Shown in pieces: positions 10,136 to 19,970 of a DNA stretch of 64,000 nt (within the stretch, counting starts at the first letter, position 1; every line of letters starts with the position of its first letter). Source of the DNA: Incurvaria masculella. Its lineage: Eukaryota; Arthropoda; Insecta; Lepidoptera; Incurvariidae. The translations under genes and the position numbers were made by a program. The stretch spans positions 11,451,595 through 11,515,594 of the forward strand of contig OX335644.1 of the NCBI GenBank assembly GCA_946894095.1, written 5' to 3'. The notes under the pieces are model-generated. The model made no database searches, was not told where the DNA came from, and saw only the letters and a list, made by a program, of their open reading frames with translations.

Positions 10136-11754
10136 AGTACTCGTAGTTCGTAGCGACTTGAACAAGATTGCATAATGGGAGAAAAGGAAATTTGCTCAGC
10201 GATAGTGCTCTCGACTAACTTCAAGGCCACTGGTTTTCAGCGACGACCTTGCTCAGAAATGGGAATACAAAAGGTTACGCACGAAATAATGGTTTTAATA
10301 AAATGATACATAATTAGATGTAGATTGAAACTGAGAACAAAAAATACTGTATTTGCAGCCACACGGAATAAAAAGGCGGAAATTAATGTTATAAGGCATT
10401 CTCTAACATTCAACCTTAGAGGTGTAGGATAGGTGCAGTGATCGGTGCAGTGAGGTTGGCATAAAATGTATGTAAAACAAAATAAATTAGAGAAAATATT
10501 AATAAACCTAAAAATATAGAATCATAATATAAAATAAATTAGATTAAAATAGATACATAAATTTAAACGTATTAATAGACATAATATACATAGATTAAGC
10601 ATAGTAAGTTAAAAAAATATACAAAAGGACTACTTACTTAACAATATACCTGTAACAGCGGGTATTTGCTTCGGCTTGCGCGTCGAATAAGTGACGTTAT
10701 TTAACTATATCGGTATCGAGTTGGAAAGGTTCTCTTGTAATTTTGTCACGTTCATTCTTCCGTTCGTCTGTATGTCGCAGTCTAGTAACTCATCGTTGAA
10801 AACTTTCAGGTATAATTTTACGATTCTTTTTCTAAACAACATTTCGGCAAGCTAATTGCAAAAAAGAAAAATAATAATGAAAACCAATGCATTACCAACC
10901 ATTTTTTTATTATTTTTGGACTGTCATTTTAAGAAAAAGAAAGTACAAGTTTGATTGATCCGAAATCAAATACCGTTTGTCTCAGTATCTTGTCTTGCAT
11001 ATTCATCTTTCCGAAAACGTTTGGCGAAATTCAAACTCTGATTGAATCAGACATTCTAGCATATTATAGTTTATGTGTATAGCATAGCTTATAGCATAAA
11101 TTTTTTAAGCATCGCAAGCCCTGCTGGCCACTACTTTTCAAGTAAAAGTAATATCTACGAGGGTCTTTTCAAGCAAAGCTCTAAGTAAATGCGAGTTCGA
11201 CTCGAAAATATGTAAATTTAAACTATTACTTATTCTGTGATTTCAATAGACATAAACAGTTTTCTTTGTTTGAACGCGTTATTCGTTTATTTAAATACAG
11301 CGTATTCAGGCAAGCCAATATGCGACTATATATCATAGTAGACATAAATGTTGTGGTCTCATCGCAAACTGTATTAGCCACAGGTATTCGTCAAGTAATG
11401 ACCTGCCTACACACGAACCACATTTGTTGCAACAAACCGATGGAAGTACGCGCGTGACCTTCGCACTCGCACTATCGTACCATCGTCGCTGGTTCATCTT
11501 GCGCCAGCGGCCAGCGTGCTGGGCTTGGAACTGATGCATCGAAGGGCGTCTAACGTATTGATACTGTACGTCGAACATATCGTGCCTTTTGAACAGCTAA
11601 TCCTCTACAGTGCCTAAATTTGTGGTATGGGTTACCTGCCTAGGTATAGGGACCATTGCATGAATCTGTTATCTAGTAATAAAAAGGTGGAGTTAAAATA
11701 CTGCAACATTATAATGGTGGCAACACGGAGGCACAGAAGCCGGGAAATGTTTGG
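10136..11754. other. intergenic, nothing recognised
   Basis: No coding region or strong repeat could be supported in this AT-rich stretch. Confidence 0.4.
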
Positions 11755-12546
11755 CGGTATAGACTAGGAGGTGGCGACAAAAATGGTAACGATAACGTAA
11801 ATGGCTGAAACTGGGTTCACAGGATAGAGACCAACCCTCTGAAGCTAAATGTGTCGGTCTGCTTGTGCCAAGTGGTTGCGTTACCTAGATAAGGCGCCTG
11901 AAAAAGTAGTTATAGTGACAAAAATATATATAGTAAGGTAAATGGCTGCAAATAACGAATCGTGAAAGTATCAGTACATACTTGCTTGGCAATGCTAAAA
12001 CTGAACATACACTGTATACATATACTGTAGCTTTGGTTGCATTTCGTAGTTATAGGCGATCTAGGATACAGATATAACTTTAGGTATAGTTAAGTATTTA
12101 ACTTAAAAAACCGACTGGTAATTGTTGCATAATTAATAGGTATCAATATTTCTAGACAATCAGTATATTACAATATTTAGTTTGACGGCTTACCGCGCGT
12201 GTGAGCCTACCTCCGTCGCGACAGGCACGTTCTCATGAAGATGGAGCCCATGTGAGGCTCCGAAACGTCGAGCAGCACGTCCTGCTCCTCACACGCGCGG
12301 TAAGCCGTCAAACTAAATATTGTAGTTATGTCCCGCGTAAGTTTTAAAATATTAATCAGTATATTCATCAGCAGGTACATACCAACATATATTTTATATA
12401 GCCAATCTAGATAACGCAACCACTTGGCACAGGCAGACCGACATGTTTAGCATCAGAGGGTTGGTCTCTAACATGTGAACCCAGATTCAACCATTTACCT
12501 TATCGTGACCAAAAATGTCGTGACCTCCCGGAATAGTAACCCATTG
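11755..12546. mobile_element. large fold-back element with nested palindrome
   Basis: Bases 11755-11897 pair with 12408-12546 as long imperfect inverted arms. Shared blocks are GGAGGT..CGACA, GAGACCAACCCTCTGA and TGTGCCAAGTGGTTGCGTTA. Between the arms sits a second, perfect palindromic unit (12169-12324). No coding region is seen. Confidence 0.75.
12169..12324. repeat. palindromic MITE-like unit with 37-bp perfect arms
   Basis: Bases 12169-12205 (TACAATATTTAGTTTGACGG...) and 12288-12324 are perfect reverse complements, including the GC-rich inner part CCGCGCGTGTGAG. The 82-bp spacer contains CTCCGAAACGTCGAG, a motif shared with other fold-back elements in this window. Confidence 0.85.
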
Positions 12547-13880
12547 TGGAACGTGGCAGGACGGTCGGGTTATGATATAATTCATACAATGAATCTGGTG
12601 TTTCATTATAATGCTAAGGATCAATCAATATAATAAACAATTAAATATGTATCCGTATCATTGATTAGCTAATTTCGTATTCAATGACTATTTGTATAGC
12701 TGCTTAATTTTAACGTTTGCTAACTTGTAATGTATGTAAATAAATATTACATAGTAAAAAAAAAATTAAATGCATAAAACAACCTATTGTCATGACTAGT
12801 ACAATAAATAAACAACAAAAATTATGATTAAAATAATTTTTTTTATGGATAGGGACAGGTTTGAGAAGATTTCTTGCAACTTTTGTTCCTTTTTTTTAGT
12901 TTTTTGGAAAAGAACTCTTTAAAAAGATAACTAACCATTTTAATTCTTAGAATCATCCATGTCCAGTTACATAAAAATATCTATTCGAAATTATAATTAA
13001 ATATAGCAATCATTTTGGTGAAAAGGTCGAAAGGTATTTTTGTACACACTTTTTTTATCTGGCGACTTCCAATATTTCGATGCCGATTAGTTACGCATTG
13101 AAATTTAATTGAAAGTCACCGAATACAGTCATTACCTACATAAAAATTCATAGCATAGGAATTTTAAGACGCCTTGGCGGAACGCTCATCTTACTTGTAC
13201 TTGTAATAGACAAAGAGAGTAGTTTTAGATTATTTACTAAGCAGAATCACACGCTTTCGTTTCGGTATTCATTTTCAAACAGTCCGTAAATGACCTGTAT
13301 GATGGGGAATTTCTTATCCAACTATCTACATAGAAATATTTCTCTTCCACTTTGAAGGGGATTGTCAAATCACATCGGTATGATCGAATCAGAAGCAACA
13401 TGTTAAAGTCTCTGTGCTGAAAGTTAGTTCGAAACATTTCACAAGAAGTTAAGGTTATATCTTATTTGTGGGTTCATTACGTAGTTCATTCCACATTTTA
13501 ACTTTTCTTTTACGATAAGTACCTAAACTAAGAAGAGGAAAAATGCTTTTTAAAAGTTTTACAATAGTAAAAGAGGTAAAATTGCTGTCCTCACCATTTA
13601 AATGAGCAAAGTCCGCATGACCATGCTGCAATCACGTCCCAATATTAGCAAAGCCGACACTCGATGTAGAACACCACAATAGCCCGCGAGTTAGTAGGCA
13701 GCGATGTAGGCAGTCCGAATTTGACACTCGCAATGTCTCAATCGATACCAAGAAAGATATTTATCCGAAATTATTCTCTAAATCCCGACAAATCACACAT
13801 TCAGCAACGCTAGGCCGAGTGACACTGCTCGTCGAAGCGAAAGTGCTGATATTTTGCGAGTTGGAATTAGCGAGCTAATC
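12547..13880. other. intergenic, nothing recognised
   Basis: No recognisable gene. A short ATCATCCATGTCCAG piece near 12953 resembles the SINE 3' end. Confidence 0.35.
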
Positions 13881-13894
13881 GGATCATAACCTCA

Positions 13895-14160
13895 CTTTTT
13901 GACAGTTCGAATGCGAGAGCGGAGCGCGCCAACGTCGAAGGCGGGCGACTAGCGCGCGGCTGCTACCGAGACTCATTCGCGTTCTCTCGGGGCTCGCTGG
14001 CCCGAGCCTACGTAGGTGTCGCGAAGAGAAAGTCTTCGGCCGTGGCGGCGGCGCAGCGACGCGCCGGTTGGCGGACGCGCGCAGGTGGAGGGGACGCGAT
14101 GCCAAAGCGGACGCGAATCTCCTCACGTCGAGACTAGCTGAGGCAGCAAGCGGGCTCTTG
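13895..14160. promoter_or_regulatory. CpG-rich island, candidate promoter or first exon
   Basis: Very CpG-rich in an otherwise AT-rich region, with possible plus-strand donors such as GCGCAG|GTGGAG near 14084. An ORF on the minus strand crosses it but has no domain and an Arg/Ala/Ser composition typical of GC-rich shadow frames. I cannot tie it to any exon downstream. Confidence 0.25.
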
Positions 14161-14452
14161 GAGAGGTCTGATGAAGTGGCATCATCGTGATGCTTCTCCT
14201 CCTTATGAATCACGTTGCAGGCATATTGCCATGTCAACACAAGGTCCTGTCGGCTTCCAGCGCTCTGACCTCTAGTCTAGGTGGAAGGACGGACTCACCA
14301 ATGACCATGGCATGATGAATGACACTAACTTGCTTAAGCTTCCTGTCTGTAACATACACCATGGAACTAGATCACTAATACGATCCGATTATGACGAATA
14401 TTGTCATGTAAAACACCTACATATTGCTGAACCTTTTCTTTCTATGAACAGG

Positions 14453-14730
14453 GCTACATTGAACTGGAAGGATATAACATACGATGCCAGGCTATTTCCG
14501 AGATTTAAATGCATGATATTGTTGATATCTATCATCACTTTATGGTTCTGCAGCAGTTTAAGATAATATGGGTGAACCGGAAATAAAAACGTATCTCAGC
14601 TTGTTTTTGATCCATTTATCCATTGATCCAAGAAAAGTCCTGGCATGGCATCTCATTGCTACGGGAATCCGGTGTTTTGGGCTTATATCATGACTGTGGA
14701 TGTGGTATTAGCCACACATGTACAGTTACA
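14453..14730. repeat. rearranged SINE fragments
   Basis: Bases 14453-14482 carry GGGCTACATTGAACTGGAAGG in reverse orientation. Bases 14635-14725 carry AAGTCCTGGCATGGCA and GTGGTATTAGCCA in forward orientation. The two pieces are not one collinear copy. Confidence 0.5.
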
Positions 14731-14982
14731 TTCATAAATCGTAAATGTTTCAGGCATACAGAAGAAGAACGTATAGAATGAGAAACATCCAATAATTCCC
14801 ATTTAGAGATTCGTTGACATTTGGTGGCTATTTAAAAAAAAAGCATTTGCCGCCAGAACCTTTCTGCACTTGCACTACTACATTGCATACTTAGTAAGTA
14901 AGTAACGTGTAACGTAGGTTTTGCGTGGACTCCAACTCACAGCCAGCCTCAACATTGAAAACGGTAACCCATCCTGAACCTG

Positions 14983-15590
14983 ACTGCTCCCAGAGATGCT
15001 ATACGTTGATAAAATACGCATATAAATCGGGTAAGTGGTTCGCAAGTTATAAGAATTTAACACTCACTACTCACCCCTCTGGTAATGAAGCTTTATATTA
15101 TGTAGCCTATAAGATTTAATTAGAATCAGGCTAGACGTAGGTACAATCCGCATCTAATACGAGTAATTATTGTGTTCCACTGGTCGCACCTCCGGCGATT
15201 TAGCGTGATGCCAAGTAGTCCTAAAGTTGCGGGAAATACTAAGCCATACTTCGGTACAATTAGTACAAGTGCCGCCGCCTCCCCCGCTCCCCTCCAGCCA
15301 CCGCCCTCCCGCCGAGCCGCGCGGAGCATTCATGTTTGTATGGCAGCCACATCTTAACGTAAGCGGAACTAAATGATATTTAAATGTACGTGTACTAAGT
15401 TTCATCTAATTCGGATGATCGGTTTAAGAGTTATGGAGGAACATACATACATACATACAGAACTGATTTCTAAAAATCGTCAATTTAGTTTTACTATCAT
15501 ACATAAAGTCTACAAACGAAGTATCTTAAAAAACAAAGGAACTTACTCCATGAACACTCCTTACAGATTTATTATTAGTATAGATATTGA
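14983..15590 (+). repeat. dispersed repeat with (CATA)n near its 3' end, copy 1
   Basis: Blocks GATAAAATACGCATATAAA, TCATCTAATTCGGATGATCG and GAGTTATGGAGGAACATACA are followed by a (CATA)n tract and TTATTAGTATAGAT. The same order occurs at 56325-57030. This is the pattern of a LINE or SINE 3' region common in Lepidoptera. A CCGCC-rich segment at 15270-15330 is peculiar to this copy. Confidence 0.6.
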
Positions 15591-15980
15591 GATATTATTT
15601 TTGAGCGCGACTTTTGTTCCTATTTAAACAACTCTTGTGGAGGGAAATACATGAATGTGTTGCCGACAAAGGGATGCATTACTTATCTGTAATTACCAGT
15701 AGGGGTGCATTGCTAAATACTAACACATGTGCACTCATTTAAGTTGATATATGATGGGAACTACTAAGGACGCCAACTCGTGAAAAAGTCGAGGAAAAAG
15801 TGCAAGAATGGGGAGATATAATTTTCAAATTAAAAAAAGCTGAAATAATAACTTCAGAGAAATAGTGCAGTTGAATAAGAATTTGGGGATGAATTTTTTT
15901 GTCATCGATACTTTCGACATGACAAAGTATGGTAATGTTAGGGTATTTGGAAATGTTACAACAAAGGGTCTATTAGTATT

Positions 15981-16322
15981 TTTGAGCGTCTCGTGGCTCA
16001 GGGACAGGAGGATTCGCCTGTCATTCCAGACGTCTAGGTTCAAATCCTCGCCCCGTTCGTGCATCACTATTGTTTTATTTTTCTCTTTCTGAGTTGTATA
16101 AATGCAATTCGTTACGAATGTGAGCTCTTTCATGGTTTAGAATGGTCCCCTAAATAGGTGGTAGGGTTAAGACAGCTCGGATAGGTACCATTGTGTTGGA
16201 TGAAGAGATGTTCGAAGTGGCAATGAAAAAAATCCATCCAGTTCAACGTGGCCGTGCTCAGTATTGGACTAATATCATTATACAGTAGTTGCGTGGAATT
16301 AGCCATCTATGTCAGGTTCCTT
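15981..16322 (+). mobile_element. tRNA-derived SINE, copy 2
   Basis: The A-box-like TGGCTCAGGG and the B box GGTTCAAATCC (about 16038) are both visible. The body has TTCGTTACGAATGTGAGCTC, AGGTGGTAGGGTTAAG and GGTACCA blocks. The 3' end is TAGCCATCTATGTCAGGTTCC. Confidence 0.85.
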
Positions 16323-16445
16323 TGAAAACATATAACATATACTTTTGCGTAGGATATGTTTTCCCATGTAAATACAGCGTGCCATTTTGATTACTGATAC
16401 CATTGCGGGGGTAATTTGCGAGGATCAAATCACCATGAATCATTA

Positions 16446-16753
16446 TTATTAAAATGTTTTCGGAAAGACAGTGTTATAAATCGCTTACTTGTTTAAGTCG
16501 ACGTTTCGTCCACCGCATTGTGGACTTCTTCAGGACTCGCGGCGCGACCTGGAGGACTTCCGACAAGTCGTCCAGTCAGAAGTCAACTGCAGGTCGCGGC
16601 TGCAAAGATTGTAGCTGTTAGTAGCTCTAGCCGCCGATGAGGGTAGTTCCACAGCACGTTGCTCAGCGATGCAGTCCACAATGTGGTGGACGAAACGTCG
16701 ACTTAAACAAGTAAGCGATTTATAACACTGTCTATCCGAAAACATTTTAATAA
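16446..16753. mobile_element. 308-bp element with about 81-bp terminal inverted repeats
   Basis: Bases 16446-16526 and 16673-16753 are near-perfect reverse complements, beginning TTATTAAAATGTTTTCGG. The inner edge of each arm carries GTCGACGTTTCGTCCACC or its complement. The 146-bp centre is GC-rich and non-coding. It is a MITE or fold-back element. Confidence 0.85.
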
Positions 16754-17889
16754 TCATGTGTAACAACAGTGAAAGTCTAAATAAACACACATGTGAATCG
16801 TTCTGAAATAGCGAAAAAACGAGAGATGTAGCGATGCCTTTGTTATGTTGCCATATTTTTAATAAAAGAATCTACACACATTTCGTCTAACACCTCTGAC
16901 CGCATATGTGCCCAATAGTAAATATGCAAATATATTTTATTTGCTCCATTATACGGGTTAATAATGCACTAATATATACATGAGTACACTGGGTGAATTT
17001 TTAAAGTGTGCCTTCATGGCGAAATCCGAAACTAAAAGAAATAGAGAACACTCCAAGAAGTCATGAGGCACAATTTGATAAAAACTAAAATTGCATGATT
17101 ATATTTCATATTTTCAAGTATTCATACAATATCCGTATCATTACTAATTAAATTTCAAAATTAAGCTCAACACACTTACATTCATCATCACAACTTTGTG
17201 TATTATGTCGTTGCGGTAAATATAATATAAGAAATAAACCAATACTTGAGACAATTTTGTTAGTGAAGGTACAAACGGCATCACCCCAGACAAATATCAA
17301 AGCCTACTATGGCACACTCTAATCTTACTCTGTTATGCACTCTCTAATTTTTAATGATGTGATAGTCGATACATCATCGACTATCACATGATTTATATTT
17401 TACATTAGGTATTTTATAATTTAAGTATTTTTCTATCCTTAGTATGTAAACTTGTTGCAGAATAATTGATTAGTAGCAAATTTGAAACTATTATATATAT
17501 TATATATATAAATAACCATAAATTCAAAAGATTTCGTTATTAATTTCCTATCGTTCATCTGCGATAGATGCATATAATCGATGTGGGACTGGAATTTGTG
17601 GGTCAAGTTATAAATTCGGATATGCATTTTCCGTAATATACAATTAAACATTTTTATAATATTAATGACGAGCATAGCTAAGCACAATAGCAAATGTTTC
17701 CGTTGTTTATATTTTTTGTATTTTTACTATCACTAAACATTCGCTCCAAACAAAGCCAGTTAAGTAGGTATCAGGGTTTACGTCACCATTTTGTCACGAG
17801 GACATTAAAACAAATCCTCCAACTGGTCCCAAACAAATTAGTCAAATCATCGCCCCAGAGACACTTTCAATATAATTTATAGTTAACTA
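16754..17889. other. AT-rich intergenic, one small hairpin
   Basis: Bases 17357-17389 form a 14-bp perfect hairpin (ATGTGATAGTCGAT, 5-nt loop, complement). No gene is seen. Confidence 0.45.
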
Positions 17890-17899
17890 AACAGTTCGT

Positions 17900-18086
17900 A
17901 GCGGGTCACACGGGGTCGGGGTGCGGGGAGCGGCGACAGCGGCGGAGGGAGGGGGGGGGCGGTTAGGGCGAGCCAGGATTTTACATTCTTGATGACAAAT
18001 GAGCCGTGCGCCGGCGCACAGGGCCGCACTCAGCGCGCCTCCACCGCACGCACGACGTATCCCAATCGACTACATTCATTCAGAGG
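17900..18086 (+). promoter_or_regulatory. GC-rich island ending in a good splice donor; candidate 5' UTR exon
   Basis: A GC- and CpG-rich block in AT-rich DNA ends at CATTCAGAG|GTAAGC, a strong plus-strand donor. It lies 1.7 kb upstream of the bHLH start codon, so it could be a promoter plus non-coding first exon of that gene. This is inference from position and composition. A candidate acceptor near 19740-19760 is not convincing. Confidence 0.3.
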
Positions 18087-18104
18087 TAAGCAAAAAAAGT
18101 GTGT

Positions 18105-18450
18105 AAACAGCTCGTCGTCTACGGGCTAGAGAACTTGCATTTTATGCGAGAGGTTATGGGTTAGAATCCGCCCCGGTCATTATTTTTCTTATTTAGTTGT
18201 AAAAGTACATTTCGTTACGAATACGAGCTGTTCCATGGATTGGAACCCATATAAAACTGTAGGTCCTCCTTCCCCTACTAAACTATGGTTGCAGGGGCAA
18301 TGAAAAATTGTGTTTGTTTTCCTGTGTAGCCGTTCTCATAAAGAGAAGGTCCTGGCTTGGCACAGCATTCCTACAGTAATTTTGTGTACCACGCTAATAT
18401 CATGACGATAGTTTTATTATTGTTTTATTAGCCATCCATGTCAGGTTTAA
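18105..18450 (+). mobile_element. tRNA-derived SINE, copy 3
   Basis: The B box is degenerate (GGTTAGAATCC). The body blocks TTTCGTTACGAATACGAGCT and TTCCCCTACTA are present, and the 3' end is TAGCCATCCATGTCAGGTTT. Confidence 0.75.
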
Positions 18451-18949
18451 CAAGCAAAAAAGACGAAATGCAAAGAAATTGTAACTGCGTTGGCACCTTG
18501 ACAGATTAGGACTTTAGGTGGGTGCAGGTGTGGTGGCGGCGCTCTTTACGTGACGACAGAAGCATACTTAGTGCCAAGAACGTTTAAACGGTCTTTCTTA
18601 GTAGGATGGATTGCGGTAATATACAATAGGCCGCCACCACCCCCATTTCGAAAAACCTGTAGGGCGAAGAAAATCAGTCCTTCTTTCGGAAGGTTGACCC
18701 ACTCGCATTATTTACCGTTCTTTGCTAACTATCCACATCGAATATAACCTTACCAATCAAGTAATGAATTATCCAAAATCAGGCCGTAAAGAACTATTTC
18801 TGTATTGTTTTTCGAAAAAACAGTCTAAGAAAAAAATCACATTTAAATGTGCATTGATTAAACACGTGTTTCAGGGTTCTTAGAATTATTAAAATATTAC
18901 ACCCGATTTGTTCTTAGAAATCCGAGCTCAGGAATCACGACGGAAAAAA

Positions 18950-19085
18950 AAAACATTGAACTACCGTGCTCTGTGTTCTTTCCGTCGATAAAATCTCTTT
19001 GGCAACAGCTATGAAATCGGGTTTCTCGACTGAAATATTCATGTTTCCTGAGCACGAAATTACAAGAATCGGCCTACAATACTTT
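18950..19085 (+). repeat. dispersed repeat shared with 26430-26565
   Basis: Shared order: TTTCCGTCGA.AAAATC, CTTTG.CAA.AGCTAT, CGGGTTTCT/CGGTTTTTT, then AGAATCGGCCTACA/GGAATAGGCCTTCAG. Family unknown. Confidence 0.45.
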
Positions 19086-19794
19086 TGTGATATTTAATTA
19101 TGTGTCTTAAAAAAGCCGGAAGTGTCACGTCGGGGTGTGGCGGCCCTGCGCGCGCAGAGCATGTGTTTATGTAATGAAGTCTGAAACAGCAAGTGCTCTG
19201 TGGCTTGTGCCTGATGTATCTAATGAGTCCACCAAGTAGCCCGGGGGATCGCGTGATCATTACCCCGAGTGACGCGTCCCGCGCCGGACAAGTGCGGAAC
19301 CCGTTTAATCCCGTTGTTATAAGTATAAAAAATCACGTAGAATTCGCATTAAGGGCGGGATAAAACCGGATTGCATTCAGCTCCATAAGGGCGTAAGACA
19401 TTTTTTTTTATATTTTAAAAATAACTAATACAATTATTTTGGTATTTAAAAAATATTAAAGTATGTATTTGGAATCTATAACGGTAAATATCTTTCGCTC
19501 ACATTCTATATTTAAACTTTTTTTATGAAAGTTCATGAATATTGTCCTTATTTAAGAACCCAAAGCACCAAACACTCACTTCTATTTTCTTGAATTATTT
19601 TCTTCTTTTATTTTTTGATTATCGAAATTATTTGTAGTTATTTTTAAATATAATTAAATATTGTTTTACTTACGGTTTTATAAAACTTAAAGCAATCGGG
19701 CTCTTATCACGCCCTTAACAGCCTACAAATCTCCAATAAGCAAGATCTTGTCAGAAGAAATAAACCAGTTCAAACTGAAAACCATAGCAACGTA

Positions 19795-19970
19795 ATGGAA
19801 AACTTCAACCATTTCGCTTATCCGTTGAGTGAGCACGACGGGTTCGCCAACTCTCCGGTCCAACTCTCCATCGTGAGTTTGCCGAGAGCGCAGGCGGCGG
19901 CGGCGGCGGAGGCGGGGGGCGGCAAGCAGCGGTGTCAAGCCAACGCACGCGAGCGGGACCGGACGCAGAG
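19795..19970 (+). CDS. bHLH gene exon 1
   Basis: Contains the start codon, a poly-Ala/Glu linker and the first part of the basic region. Donor GCAGAG|GTATGT, phase 2. Confidence 0.85.

Noticed and set aside
13884..14240. 118-codon minus-strand ORF in a CpG-rich island
   Set aside because: No domain, Arg/Ala/Ser-rich and no splice or start support. More likely a non-coding GC-rich block.
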